Below are positions 48,301 to 62,700 of a stretch of 64,000 bases of DNA, piece after piece (the stretch's first letter is position 1; every line of letters begins with the position of its first letter). The stretch covers positions 186,001 through 250,000 of the forward strand of contig VYZB01000222.1 in the NCBI GenBank assembly GCA_013397455.1. The letters run 5' to 3'. The position numbers and the translations under genes are program-made. Source of the DNA: Crotophaga sulcirostris. Its lineage: Eukaryota > Chordata > Aves > Cuculiformes > Crotophagidae. The notes under the pieces were generated by a model, which was not told the DNA's origin, did not search any database, and saw nothing but the letters and a program-made list of their open reading frames with translations.

Positions 48301-50785
48301 TACAATTATTTAATAACAACAAACACCACCATTTGAAGAAGGCAATTTAATATAATCAAATACTCTGCTTTCTAATTTCCCTCCCGGTCTCTATTTAAAG
48401 TTGCAGATAATGTATATGTTACCTATATTTATCTTAGAAATTAGTTGTCCATATAAAACCTTTTTAAGAAGAAATATTTGAAAAGGTGCTGTTTTCCTCA
48501 GTTTCCTCAGTTCCTCAGGTGCTGTTTACCTTCCCCAGTATAAAAGGAATTCGCATAGCAAGCTCTGATGAGGCACACACTCGCCTTTCAGTTGCATTCA
48601 CATTTCCTCTTTTGCTTATGTTATTTCTTTTCTTCAGCAGGTTAAGCCCAGTATTAAACAAAAGTGGCACTAACATAACAGTAGTACTGTCTGATACTTC
48701 TGTGCATCCCTGCCTATCTGCTGAACTGTGCTGCTACTCCTGTCAAGAACACAGAGGGCTTACAGAAGAAGCTGACACATTGCACGCATCCAGTCAGAGA
48801 CAAGTTTTATAATTCTGATAGCTGGCTCCATTGACTCCAGTGACTCTGCAAAGACAAAAAAGGTTCTGCCTGGGATAGAGCAACCCTTTGCTGCTGGAGC
48901 ACAGATGGTAGGAAAGCGCTTCATATGACACAAAGTGTTGCAAAATGTTCCATGCAGTAAAGTGTGCTGTCAGGACCTGTTTTCTTTAAGCTGCCAGTCT
49001 GTCATTGTCTTTTGGAAACTAGCATACAGCCAGCAAACCCATTTCCATCAAAAAAAAAAAAAGGAAAAAAACCAGTTTACACTTCCCTTCCATTTTCTTC
49101 CACAAAGTAATTTCTCTCTATAATGTCACCTCAGGTATTATAGTAGAATTAATCAATAGCCAAAATTATAGTAAGAAGGAAAGAAGATTTTTTTAAATGG
49201 TAAGAGAAGAGCAAAGAGAAGCTTTCAAACCAAACATTCTCCACAGCTGAATCTGCTGAACTTCCCAGATTCAGTATAAAAATCCTTCTTCTCTGCATCA
49301 TAAACACAGCTCTGCTGATAGGTATTAACTCTCTACCTGCAGTTGGTTCCGACACAGTTAACTTTCACAGTTGAACCCAGTATGGATTATAGAATGCATT
49401 TCATGCAGTCTAGCACACAACTCAAAGGCTGTTAGAGATAAAGAGCATCATCCACCTTGCTGTTTTTCTGAAGACCTGACAGTTATTCTGCCTTGCTAAG
49501 TGAGTCTTGTTACAGATATGCAATTAATTTCTCCTGAGTTACCATGCATTCTTTAGTCCCCTTTTTAAAAGCTAAATTAGGCAGCAATGGGGTGACATCA
49601 CAGAACAGAAGAGCTCCCACTCAGCACGTACCTCCAGTACCTGGTTCATTCATCATTTAATTTAGCAGTTCGAGGTACCTTGGCCAAGGTAAAATCCAAC
49701 TTGGAAGTATAAAATAGTAAAAACTTTGGGTACTTTGTCTGCCTTTCTGTATGTGTTCGTTACGGCAGCAGAAAAGGCTTGCAAAGGTTGAAACTGTATT
49801 CTGACCTATTTTTTCCTAAAATTTGTTTCTTTAAGATTACCCTGAATCAATTAGATTACTTTATTTTCGTTGATTTTATAGTTAACCAGTGACTCTTTTA
49901 AATTGCTCTGTTGTTGCAAGCATAGGAATCTTGGTTTTGTATCTCTCAGTGTAAGTAAGAACTTTAAAGAGCACCTTGTTGGATCTTTCAGACATCAGGC
50001 GTGTTGACACAATCCTGAGATCCTAGGACTCTGAGCTTGTATAGATATAAGCAAGGGTAAGGAGTGCTGAACATGTTGAAAACATCAGCCTGGAGGGTCT
50101 GTTTCTCTCTCTAGCAAAAAAGTAATGAGATGAAATACTGCAGGAAGAATGTCTTCGAATGTTGAACGGTGGTGCATTTCTCTAATCCCATGTGCAATTT
50201 TTAAGTCTGCTTATGAGCTATTTGCTCAGACAATTTACTGCTGAAGATTTTAATTTCCTTCTTGTTACTTTATTATCCAGATGTCTCAATTTAAATGATA
50301 GTTTTTTGTGTCCTGATCCTGTTGCAGGAAGCTTTATGCTTCTGTTTTTAAGGTTTTTTTGTATTCAAGACAGTTGTAAGTGCCTTACGGAATGTTATCA
50401 TTAAGCTCTGATATTTGAATCCCTATGGGAAACAAGGATTTGGGGATTTCATCTCTCTGGTTATTAAAAAACAATATTTATGTGTTATGGGAAAAGTCAC
50501 TTTGCAAAACTGCACATGACAAAACCAGAAATAAAAACAAGCACACGGTGGCGTGAAATAGCCACAGGCCAATACAAAAGTGAGAAAAATCTTCTCATAA
50601 AATATCTTTTTGATGAGCTAACATCAAAAGATTTTAGGTTCAGCTAGGCATAGAGAAATTTGGTTAAGCAAAGTAATGAGTGCTGCTGTTCTTTTAATCT
50701 TCAAAATGTCTTACAAAGGTTAAGTCTTTAAAATATATCTGTGAAATGAAGCGTTATACTGCCACCATTGTTTTTTTCCCCTCAG
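45345..50785. other. Unassigned non-coding DNA
   Basis: Nothing recognised with confidence. There is a 108-codon plus-strand frame near 48486-48812 without a known domain and a short A-run near 49050. The rest is AT-rich single-copy-looking DNA. Confidence 0.55.
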
Positions 50786-50830
50786 CTGAAGTGGATGTTG
50801 AGTGTTTAAATGTCCAAGGCTGCAGAGAAG
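50786..50830 (+). other. Exon-like segment (45 bp), unconfirmed
   Basis: TTTTTTTCCCCTCAG immediately precedes 50786, a strong acceptor form, and GAGAAG|GTCAGT follows at 50830/50831, a fair donor. The 45-base length is a multiple of three, so inclusion would keep the frame. In the third frame the segment is open and reads EVDVECLNVQGCRE; the other two frames have stops. It could be a small alternative exon of a gene whose other exons lie outside, an exon of a long non-coding RNA, or coincidence. No identity is offered. Confidence 0.25.
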
Positions 50831-53800
50831 GTCAGTCAGATCTAGAACTGCAGATTAAGTTTCTCCTGCAGTACCTGAACTTTTATAGACTGTGCTAGAT
50901 GTTCTTCTTTTATTCAGTCATCCCTCTATCAGCCACTGCCCTTCTTTTCTCAAACTGATTGTCCTTTTTGACATCTTTTCCCTGGCAGGTCTACAGCTTT
51001 TCATTGTACTCTGTCAACTCAGATTTCCCGATTAAGTTTGCAATAAAACTGTACATCAACCTTCACCTGCCTAAGTTTGTCTCCTCTGTTACTCTAGGGT
51101 TTTTACTGTGCAGACTTTTCTCTGCTCCTGCACTAACTTACAAAAAAGTCAATCTTGCAGAGCTTGGCAAAATTCCCTGTTTAATGTGCTTTACAGAGCC
51201 CTTCTGGAAGACCCAACTAAATTAATTTGATTATCTTTAAATTATGTATATCCCTCACAAATGCATGTATACAGTCTCTATGTATGAGGGTAAAAAACAA
51301 CTCACCATTTCCAGTGCTTAGAATAGCCTTGGAAAAGCTGCCTCTGGGATTGGACTGGAAGTAGGAATTAAATCACCCTTAACAACACCAGATACTGTAA
51401 AAAATCTGTGAGAAAGCAAAAAGTCATCAATACAGACTCTGAGGACAACGAAAGATCTCTACTTCAGGGGAAGTAAAAAAAAATCTTTCAGAAGACCTAA
51501 ACTGTAATTTTCAGGATCTCTTCAGCTAACTGGGGATGATTCTTTAAAAGCTTAGAGTTCAGTGTCAGGAAAACCCCACAGAGTTTGTATAAGAACACAG
51601 CTGGTAACGTCTGAATTTTTTTATAACGGGCTAATAACAAGGAAAAACTTTGCAGGATTTGACAGTCTAGAAATCAGCTCTGCTTGAAGTGTTCAAGAAA
51701 TGGAAAAAAACTGACTTGGACTTCTCTGAAGATAAATGATCAGTAAAAGAAAAAGGAGGAGAAAGCCTGTGCTTTTTAGGGAAGCCATAGTTTTAGTGTA
51801 TCTCACGCTCTTAGCACCCGAGTGCATCTGTGAGGTGCTAACAGTCAACTCCTACTGACTGCAGTGGCAGCCCAGAGCATTTGGCATTTTGCAGCATTAC
51901 CTCATGCTATTAAGCTTAGGACATAAATGTGCCAGAGTATACGCTTTTTGAACTGCAAGGCATTATTTCTTGCTTTGTCAAAATATTAAAAAATTTTCTT
52001 CCCAGCTAGCACTCACAGTAAGCAACTACCTAAAAAAGAAATGTACCTCAAAAGAGTATGCACTGTGAAAAGTTTGCACTGTGAAAAGCAGAAATATAGC
52101 TTTGTACCAAGAATAGGCTGATTTAATTTTTAATATATATTCTTTAAATGTCTAATATGCTTAAAATGTAGAAAATCAGATATGAAAGGCAGTTCTTGAT
52201 TCAAAACTGAAGAGCAGTCAGTAAGAAAAATGAACAAAAGCCCAAGACAAAGTGACAAAAGAAATTAGGAAAGAGCACTGATTCCCTGGAAAAAAGGATG
52301 AAAACTAATAATTTTTTGCACATTATTAAATAACATGGTAATTTATCCAGAATATAATTCTACTAGCATTTTACTGCACTTGGTACCAAATAAGTTCTTA
52401 TAGCTCAAAGCTGTCTGGGGAGGTTTTAAGGATGGTTACAGACCTATTTGTCATTTGATCTACTTGACATTATGATCTAGGTTAGGATAGCCAGTGATGT
52501 GGTTTCTTGAGGTTGTCAGTGCAACTTTGGGAAGTCCAAATTCTGTTATTGCCAAATGAAGTGCAATAAATAGCCTCCCTGCCAAGGAGGCACGCAGCAA
52601 ATAACGTTATAGCACCAGTCCTGTATGTGTTGAAAAATCTGGAAAAGTAAAAGCTCTTAGCACTTTTGAAACGAAGCCATTGGTAGATGGAAGACTTACA
52701 TTTTTCAAAAGTTAGTTTCCTGATCAGTGTAGAGCTTTAACCTTCAAAATGTATCTTACTGGCAGTAATGACAGAGTCTAAATAGTAAAATGAGTGTCCC
52801 TGCTCTCTCTTTCACTGCCCTCCTTTGCAATGCAGATTTCTCTATCTCTAGGCAAGGTCAGGAAGAACAGAAGGTAGTGCGGCCAGTATGACCTACTATG
52901 AGAATATGTAGCACTTAAGATGTGAGTAATTATGTACTTAGCTGTGTCTCCTTAAGCATGTAAGAGATGATTAGCAACAACTGACCAAGGCAGAGGCAGA
53001 GCAGCCCTCTTGTCTGCTTTGGAAGTTGTTAGCATCACCATTGTCTGCATCCTCTTCCTTAAACACACTCCACTGGATATGGCAAAATTACGTACTGTAT
53101 GGGAACACATTGGTGCATCTGACCTGGGATTATTTTAGTGTGATCTTATAATATTCAAAAGGATTTATGTCTTGAGAGGTGGAAGGATGGGAAGCTGGCT
53201 TTCGTTCCTGTTTGAGATTTTGTATGCTATGTTTCATTCCAAGGTAAAAAATTATAGTTCACACATCTCAGAGGTTTTGTTTGGCTTTTCCAGAAAAATA
53301 AGGTTCCGTTTCTTGTTGAATTCTAAGTTGTTTTTGTACATGCTAGCCCCCTACAGTCTATTTGTTTCCCATCCTCCTCTCCTTCCAACTTTTGCATCTT
53401 CATATTTTCATCCTCCTTATCTTGCCTCTGTTTGCAAGCAGCTGGCTTTTAGCACTTGGGCTCTTCTTAGTTGTCCTCCCTTTTTCTCCTGGTCCTCTAA
53501 TGCAAAAAGGAGTATTTCTGAACTGTGAGTGCTTATGTAGTCGAGAATTCCCCTGTTTGCACATCATCCAATGACCTCATTCTTGATTTGGAAAGAGCAT
53601 CCTCTGAAAGGGAATGGGAGACCACTATTTGCACCTTGTTGCCTAGCTTGGGGTGCCGCCAGGTATTACTGCACATTCAGATTTGCAAACTGCCTACAAA
53701 CTCTTGTGAAGACCTTCTCTGCATGGGAAGGGAGGATGGATGTGGGAGTTGTTGTCTATGATATAGCAGTATGGACGCAGCTTTTTACTTCCCATCACAC

Positions 53801-55335
53801 CCAGCTTAATTCAAATACAACTACCCTGGACCTGGAGGTTCAGCACAGGAACTGAACAGCAGCCTCCAAGGAGAATCCTGCATAGACATCAGGCTAAGTT
53901 CATACAAAATTATGCTTTCTTCTAGCTTTCTAAGAACATCTGAAAAAATAGGTAATGTTCAATCAGTAGCTAAGGCTGGTTTTAGAATAGTGATTCCTAT
54001 AAACTGAGAATGGAGAGGAAGACATTAAAGAAATCCAGAAATAAGAACTTTTGGAACTATGATAAGTAATTTACGACCAGGGTAATTTTTGTTAAGGCAG
54101 AATACCCCCAGGCAAAGGGAAAAATCATGAAATTGCCTGAAATCCTATAAATTGTTTTGTGTAATAAATAAAAACCAAGCTTTTAACAAGTGAACAGGAC
54201 TGTTTTGTATGTATCAGGCCTTAATATTTCTAAACATAAACAAACCTCTTTTTATCCAATATAAATTAATTTCACATCTGCTTAAAATTGCAATAATCTC
54301 AGTTTATGTGTGGCAGCAACTACCTTTAGGAATGTAGCCCAGCAGAAGTAGCTCTGGACCTGCCTCCATTTCTGAAACATATTTGTTGCTTCCAACACTT
54401 CTTAAGCCTTGGAGTTCTCCTGCTTCAAGTCTGAATATTTACTGTGTCAGGCTGAAGTGTGCCAGTAACCAAAAAGCAAAACTACAAATTTCAGCTCTCC
54501 TTTCCTAGCAAAGATATCGATATTATGAGGGTTTTGGTTTTGCGAAAAACAATGGAAAAAGTCTTGTGAAATGTGTGGAATATGAAGGCAAGCTTTTCTT
54601 ATGCTTAAAAATAGTATCTGCAGTAATTCCATGACAAGACTAAAAGTGACTTTCTTACTGTGTGGAGGATGCTAAATAAGACTTTTAAAATGGTATCTTG
54701 CGCTAAGATAATTGTGGGGAAAAAACAGCTTTACATTAATCTGACAGCTGTTTTAAAAGCTGAATTGGCAACACCATTTGCTATGGTGCAGAAGACCTAG
54801 GTTCAGGAACACACACAAATTTTTGTCTTCTCAAAAGCCAGAAGGAACTGGAGGTGGCATAAAGCAAATGACAGCCTTACTGCAAAGGCAAACAGAAATC
54901 AGTCTGTGATCTTGAGCTGAGTTTATTTCCTGCATAAAAAAGGCAAGGAGTTAGAAGTAGATAATACTTTCCAAAATGGCTTGATGTCCACAGTTGCATG
55001 AGAATTCTCATTTTCTTTAAATTTACAGAGGCTGCATTGGATGTGCCAGAAAATGATGGATTAGTACAGTCCTATAAATCCCAAACACATATGTAGTATA
55101 GCTTTTCGAAAATAACTTGCAAAACAATCTTGCAGGACAAGAAAAAGTCCACCATAATGACAGCATTCTGACAGTGCAATAAAGAGGAATTCACTCTGCT
55201 GATTGTAGGGGTTGACAATGACCAGAGGGCAAATGCATAAAATAGGAAGGAAGAGACTATGTTTAAATGTCAAAAACTCCCTACCACAAATGAAATAAAA
55301 AGAAATACGTTCAAAATATGTTTAGTCTGTATAGG
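50831..55335. other. Unassigned non-coding DNA
   Basis: No gene or known repeat recognised. The longest frame is 118 codons at 53172-53528 (plus), hydrophobic and aromatic from a pyrimidine-rich region, without a domain. Confidence 0.55.
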
Positions 55336-55357
55336 TATAATAATAATAATAATAAAA
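55336..55357 (+). repeat. (TAA)n microsatellite
   Basis: About six TAA units in a row followed by A residues. A short trinucleotide repeat. Confidence 0.9.
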
Positions 55358-58300
55358 AGATAATTTATCTGAGCACAATAAATATTTCTGAGCTTGAAGC
55401 CAAGGATGCAGCATTACATAATATCTGTGTGAAAACAATTCCTTTCAAATATTCATTGCCATGAAGTTATTATAAAATAACCATCTAATGGTGAAGAAGG
55501 TGGTAGCAAAAATGAAAATGAACAGTAAGTGAAGGGTTAACTTTGTGAGTAATTATAGTTGACAATTCTTAAGCTACCATTTGATTGGAGAAACCAATCT
55601 GATTATTATCATTATTTCTTTTATTACCTAAAGAGGATAATATCTACTCACAAGTATGACTACTTCAGTATAAAATTAATTTTGCAGTCATAAATTGCAT
55701 CCTTAAGCAAAATCTCTATCCTACAAAGGAACGGCAATAAATTGAAAGCCTAGTTGTTTTTCTGAAGTCACTGAGTTCTAAACAAACCTTCCTGTGCAGT
55801 CTGTCTGCTTTTTATTTTTAATTCTTCCTTCTTTATTACTGAATGCTTTTGTAAAAAAAGGATTTTTGTTCTGGATTTTTCTTCCCTTGATATTTCCCAT
55901 ATGAAGATACAATCCTTCAGTGCTTGTAGGAAGAGGATTAGAACATGTCATCACTAATTGCAGATATGGATTTAAGGCAGAGATGGGCAGGAGAAGCAGA
56001 AAGATGAGATTTTCCAACCTGTCTTGATTCAGACTGCATGAATGCTTTGTATCTACCTCTGTGGCTCCAGAAAGTTAGCCCAGCTTCCACATTTGTTCTA
56101 ATCTTATGGCAAGGGGAAATTGATTTTTGTTGAACATGATGAAAGACTAATTTTTCTGCTGAAAGACTGATTTCTTTATTGTGCATCGTTCCTAAAGAGC
56201 CATTTCTACCATGACGACTACGCAAAGCTAGTTCATTCATAAAAGCACAAGAGAAGGAGCAGTCTCAGAGAGGAATCACTTCTAAACTCCAAAAGATGCC
56301 AGATTACAGTTGTGGGATTGTGTCTTCCTCCTCCACAATTTTTTTGTTGCTTCTTAGGCTATAAACTTTCAAGTACTGTCACTGTATCCTCACATATACC
56401 ATACAAGCTCTTCCTATGAGTGTGGAAAGAGTGATGGTGAAGTATGCAAGACCTAAACAGCTGTAAATATTACCATTACTTCATTACAACAACAGGTAAC
56501 AATTTGACCAATAATCTTCAGGAACTACATAAACTAAGCAGCAACAGAACAAAATTATGTCAGCATGCATTTCCCCCCTCTTTTGCTTCAGCTCAAATCA
56601 ATTATGAAACACAAATCAAAGTAATGGATATGCATTTATAATATTTTAGGGTACCAGGCATTGATTAACCATGACTGAGAGAACTTTCTCTCACGGAGAT
56701 AAATGTTATATCATAAAGAACCCAAAAGCTCCCACGTGAGGCTCTGAAATACTTGGAAGGACACTTTATACTAGCCCTAATGTTCTTTTATGGGTTCAAG
56801 TGTAAGGAGGTAAAACACAATAAGCAAGGACAAGTAGCCAGAGTTGTTTTGCACTTCTCTGTACAGATTGTTCTTCAGTTTATTGCATAAGCAGAGGAAA
56901 GAAGTTAAAATACATGCCTCTTCAACTACTTTCTAGAAAGATTTTTTCTTTCAAAGCCTACTTTCTTCAGACCTTGCAACAAGGTAAAAAAGTGACTCAG
57001 CGGTTCCCAAAAACGGTAAAACTCAGCCAGACAGAATTTAATTATCTTCAGACATCTAATGAAAAACACAGTGTTTTGTAACAATTTTCAGGACTTGTCT
57101 GTCAAACCTTGACAGATCAGGAAACTGAAAAAGGCGATTTCTTGATTAAAACTGAAAAAGAGCTTGGACTTCATTTTCAAGGAGAAAGGATGGCTTTTAA
57201 TTAATAAAGATAAGGAAATATGCAGTAAAACTCCCTCTTTGTCTAACCTATCAACAAAAAACTGTAACCAGAGTTCCACATCTCTCTCTGTTCCTCCCAT
57301 GCTAAATTTTAGGGAATGACAACATTTTCTTTTGAAGTAATTTAGAAAATGATCTGTGATATAGTTAAAAAAATAATTAAATGCCTCAGTCTTCTGAGAA
57401 TTAAAGGAAAATAACTGTTTCAGTTGTGCTCAATAGACTTGTTTATGCAACATGCTATTTCTTGGTCATCTGAACTCACGATGTACACCAGCATCTTGCT
57501 GTGAAAGCTGTGCTACTAAAATGACTTAGTTTTGTCATTTAATCACTTAATCCGAGCACTTCTAGCAAGGAAAATCAGGGATTAACAAACAGAGCAGAGG
57601 GCCAAGGATTTTAAAATTTATATGCTGTTTCTTGACTGGCGTAACAGGTAGACTAAGTATGTTGTCTCCACAGAGCAATGTCTTACATATCAAAAGGTCA
57701 TATCTTTAAAGCAGGCAGCATTTCAATTTTATATAATACTCTTTTACCAAAGTGCTCATATAGCTCAGACTTTCCTGGAATGGTAACACTGTTCTAATGA
57801 ACAGCTATTGATGATGCAGGGCTTAATATAGACAAAATTTTTGGAAAAAGAAGGGAAATCCTGCTGTAAACTTTATCAGTGGTTTGGCAACTGATTGGGA
57901 GATAGACAACTTTTCTGTTGGTTCACCTTTACTATGAGAGTTTGGGGTGCTGGACACCATGGTGACTTACAGAAACCTGCTGAGATTATTTAACTCTTTT
58001 CTTCCCGCTTCAGGTGCTGCTGTGAGAATAGGTTTTGGGAAAAAAATCCCATGTGGAGCATAGAAATGTTGATGGATATATCTGGGGCCTGCTAAGGGTA
58101 CTGATTATATTTTAGTTCCAGAGAAGGCAAATAAACAGCCTGTAGACCTAGCATAAGTGGCTTTGGGAAATGTTTCTGTTATTTTTTGCTGGTTTGAATT
58201 GCTTTTTTTGTAAGTATTTTTTGAAGACAAATGACTTCAGCCAGCCTAGATGTGGAATATTTCCATCATTGTTTGATCTGTTTTTCAGCAATGCTAGGCT

Positions 58301-59770
58301 GGCACTGGAGCACATTTTGAGAGCTGCTGCCAAGGAGGAGCAGGCAGGAGTACAGTACTCCAGCAGGATGCAACTGGAGTGAAAGCTCCCTCTCAGCCAA
58401 AGCAATTTCTCATCAGAGTTTTCTGGAAGTCACAAGAATGTACCAGAAAGAATCACCTCGGCAACTGATACTGCTTAATAGAAGATGGAAATTTGTAAGG
58501 GCAAGTACCATTGTAAAAGGAGGATAACATACAATTTGGGCAATCTAAGAATCCCAGCTTCTACTCAATATTTTCAAAGCTGGCTGGTGTTTGTGTGACC
58601 CTGATGAATACAGCTCTAAAGGATGACAATTCCAGAGGCACATTTTGAAGCAGATTTATTTAATGGTGATATGCAGTCAAAGAATTGCTCTCCATTCTGC
58701 TAAATTACATTTCATCTCAGGACTCCTTCATTCTGAAGGCATACCCAGCAGTTCAGAAAAATTAGACAGCAGCCTGGCTGAGCACAGATCTCAAGCACAT
58801 TGTTTTTATATGCAGTGATAAATCAGTTTTTAACTTTCTGCACAAAGGGTGTTGTCTTGTTAGTGGCTTTGAGAACATTGTAGAGGGGTTTGCAATTAAA
58901 TAAGGAAAAAGTAGGACTTCTTTTATAAAGAAATTAATTTTTAATGCTATTGAAATTAAGGCATTTTGAAAATATTGTGCATTGGTTATTTTTGCTTTGT
59001 GCCTGAAAGCTGCACAAAAGTAATTGTGTTTTTAGCATTTATGTCTAAAAAACAGTGAAGTGAGAAATAGCCACCTTTTTGTTACATTAAGGATAGAAAA
59101 TTTATGAAATAGAGAGATTATGGATTTAGGTAAATATGTCTGGGTTTTGCCTGAAGTTTAATTTTTTTTCAAGGACAGGCTTTACACAGTCTTTCACCTA
59201 GTCATGTACTAAACCACACCTTTCTATTCATTAGAGGTGCCTATGCTTCACAGTATGGTTTAGTTTTAAAAAAATGATGTGTCAGAGCTCAAAAAAATAT
59301 GCAGTTTAGTTTCTGGTGCCAAATATATAAAATGTATTCCTCTTTCTTATCCTTCTCCAACCTAGGGGGCCAGTTTAGCATTCTGCCTGTTTTTGGTTAA
59401 GGATGAGGTACAAATCTGATGCTGCATGGTAATTACTACACTCCAGTGAAAGTCACAGACCATTGCTGCTATTATTTATTCTCAGACACAAACATTCATC
59501 CCCTCAACATCCAGCTACAGGCTACATATTCTTCATGGCTAGCCTTTTGCTATGAGTAAAAACTACATTATTTTTCATTTGCTCCAGTTGCTGTAGGTCA
59601 TCTCACCTGTGACAGCTCAGACAGCTGAACTATCTGTTACCCATTCTCTGTGGAAAGATTTGAAATTTTCCAGTGCTCTCCTTCATTATGGATCAGAAAA
59701 CAGATAACTTATTAATGATAAGGAAGGCCACTTGTACATCATCCAGTTTTTCCTTGCTCAAGTAAATATG
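55358..59770. other. Unassigned non-coding DNA
   Basis: No recognisable gene or repeat. At 58286-58382 a more GC-rich stretch follows CTGTTTTTCAG and reads ARLALEHILRAAAKEEQAG in one plus frame before a stop. It could be a terminal exon or chance; no donor or partner exon is seen. Confidence 0.5.
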
Positions 59771-59794
59771 TGCACATACATACACACACACACT
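59771..59794 (+). repeat. CA-rich microsatellite
   Basis: CACATACATACACACACACAC, a short degenerate dinucleotide repeat. Confidence 0.85.
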
Positions 59795-62700
59795 CAACAT
59801 ATCAGTCTCTCCAGAGAAATGGTTTGTTTTCCTTCTTGGAGTGGGTGGGGGCACCTGTGCACATTTGAACCTATCTTGGCAAATTCCAAGAAAAAATGAA
59901 TGATAGATCACAGAGTCTATTAAGTGCCTTCTCTGAAGATTTTCCCCACTGTGAAGAAAGCTAAGTTTACTTCATTTTATACAAAACCAGAGGCTAGCAT
60001 GGAATGAAAATCTACATGTAAGCAATAAAACCAAAACAGCTCCTAGCCCCCCAGCTTTTTCTCCTAGAGCTGTTTAACATAGGCAAAAGCTGCTTGCACA
60101 AAGCTACACCACTGTGAACTAATGAGTCACTGCCTCCAATCTGTACTTTTTAGGTTCAGGCTGACACACTTGCAGCTGAACTTTTTAGGCTTGCCAGTTC
60201 TATGGAGCAGATGTAGATTACAGAAAAGTTGGGAATTTCAAGATACATCTCACCAATTTATGATGTATATCACATCTGAGAAACTGAGCATCTAACAATA
60301 AGAAAAGAGAGGAGAATAAGGGAGATACTGATCACACCACAAGACCTGCAGAAGTGGTTTCTCCTTCTTAGAAACTTTTAGGATCTAAAAGTAACTAATA
60401 TTTAAATATCTACCATGAAGAAACTCCATGCTATAAGTAGTAACAATGGGTTAAAACTTTTTTAAAAGAAGTGAGTAGATCTGTTGATTTCTTAATGGAA
60501 GAATCTTCAAAATCCATCAGAAAGTGGTCGATGGTCTTGAAAGTAGACAAATACAACACTAATGACCAGACATTTCCTGCCATATCTCAATAATGAATAA
60601 AATATTAGGAAAGTAAGGAGAGGTCAAAGAAGGACCAGAGGCTTGAATGAGGTGTGCATTTTCAGCGGAGTGGATAAAGGTAGGCCACATGACCATAATT
60701 AACCACAATTGAAACAGGATTTTTCACTCCTTTCCAGCACAGGGAAAACAGGTTTTTCATTGTCATCAGCATCCCTTTACATTACAAATGGCAGGAATAT
60801 ACAAGTAGCACAAAAATTAGTCTTCAAAATCTAAACATTTTAAAATGGAAAAAATGCAATTGATTTTAAGTACACAGTGTTCATGCAGAAGATTAGCTGC
60901 AAGTTTACACTGAAATTATGTGAGTGCTCACAGAGAATTTTGTTTGGGAGTAAGAGAATATTTTCTTTTTTAATTATTTTTTTAAATGAGAATTCTATTG
61001 CACTCACTTCACTATAAATTTTCCACTACTGTTTATATACACTTCAAGAATTTGAAGCCAAGTCTTGATGCTACAAAATTTCAGATAAAAGTTTCGAGGT
61101 AAGAGGGTAATATTCAGAACTTTTCATAGTTTCATATTCAGATTTCCACAGAGAAAAAACATCTTTAAGAAAACCATATGTATGATGAAAAGACAAGTGT
61201 TTTATCTCATTATTTTCCTCTCTTAAATCTCAGGCTCATATCCTGCCCCTTGGCTTCTGTAGTTACAACTGCTTATTTGTCAGTCATGAGTAATGTTTCC
61301 CTTTGTCGAACACCTTTCTACCACCTCTTAAAATAGGTTTCAACTTTGGAGCTTGGTGCTGCTTAAGCCAGAAGTCACAAGGTCTAACCAATATTGCCTT
61401 ATCCTTGTTAGAGATAAGGAAGGACTGCAAGCCTGGCTAGTCAGGAAGAAATACGGAGTACTGTTTTACCCCAAGTTTGTGTCACATTTCAGGATAGCAG
61501 TCCTACAATCGCAAATCCTCTAAGCAAGGAAATTTAAACAGGCATAATCCTAGGGTTTTAAGATAGACCTTGTTGTTTGAAGCCTCTTTTAGCCAACGTG
61601 GCACCTGTCAAGGCTTTGCTTGTTGCGTGTTTTCAGAAATGCGTGACCTGATAGGTTCTGTCACTGTATCTTGCCTCCTGCAATGCAAAGGAGGCCTGAC
61701 ACTGGCCCCAGGGAGGTTCCTGTGAAGACTGAGACTGCTCTGGGACTGCTCCAAGCAAGTGCTGTCATCTCCATCTCCAACAGAATCTGATCTGCTCATG
61801 AGAACCCTTAACATGAAGCAGACCAAACAAAATGCACCCGTGGCAGGCCTTGCCTAGGAAGGAGCAAGGTGAGCCCGGTTACTCCCCTACCTTACTGAAC
61901 TTGTTCTTTTCGAGCTACTTTGCCAGAGCAAGAGGCACAGAAAAGAGAGTAGAGAGATGCAGTGATGGAATAGTGCTGGACAGAGGGATCCTGCTAGCCC
62001 TCAGCTTAACCATAACCTTCAGGTTAAGGAAGAGTTCGGATGTGGTATGGTAAATATGAGACAAATGGCTTATATTTAGCCATGGACTGCTATGTTTGTT
62101 GCTGAGGGTGTGGTTAATGCTGGTATTGGGTTTATTATTTGTGCCTAAAGAGCTCAAGGAGGTAGGTTAATTCTTAGATAGGACCCACATGGCTAGATGA
62201 AGGCTAGTGCCAGGGAGGGTTTATGTTGTAGGGAAGGTCTCTGGAGTGGCTAATGCCTTGGTTAGTACTGGAGACAGTAACATTTGAGAGAGAATGTGCT
62301 CAAGGTTTGTCAGTGGTGGAGATAAAGTTGAAACCTTTGATTCAGGGAAGAGGACCAGGTCTGGCCAAGACATGGCAGAGAGAGGCAGAGGGAAGGAAAG
62401 ACATGAGGTAGGGAGGAATGTGGAGTGGCGAGAGTCACATTCGCTGCTCTGGCTGTTGCATGGGAAACAGGAGGGAGGACAGTGACTCCTTGCACATTGT
62501 GATTCTGCACTGCTGGGGCAGACAAATGAGACCTACAGGGCTCCAGCACTGGCCGTATAATGCCAACTTAGTGAATGCCTGATGCTGACCAGAAGACTAA
62601 GATTTATTGCTGGTTGCTGCAGGACCTTTAGGACTTCTGCTGATGAAGCCCACTGACATATGGGTACTTTTGCAGGAGGAAGATGTCACTGCACTCTGGT

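Noticed and set aside
53172..53528. 118-codon plus-strand frame with hydrophobic stretches
   Set aside because: Hydrophobicity follows from T- and C-rich DNA. No signal peptide arrangement, domain or partner exon.
61774..61869. Acceptor-like CATCTCCATCTCCAACAG and donor-like AAGGTGAGC enclosing 90 or so bases
   Set aside because: All three frames contain a stop between the two sites, so it cannot be an internal coding exon. A non-coding exon cannot be excluded but has no support.
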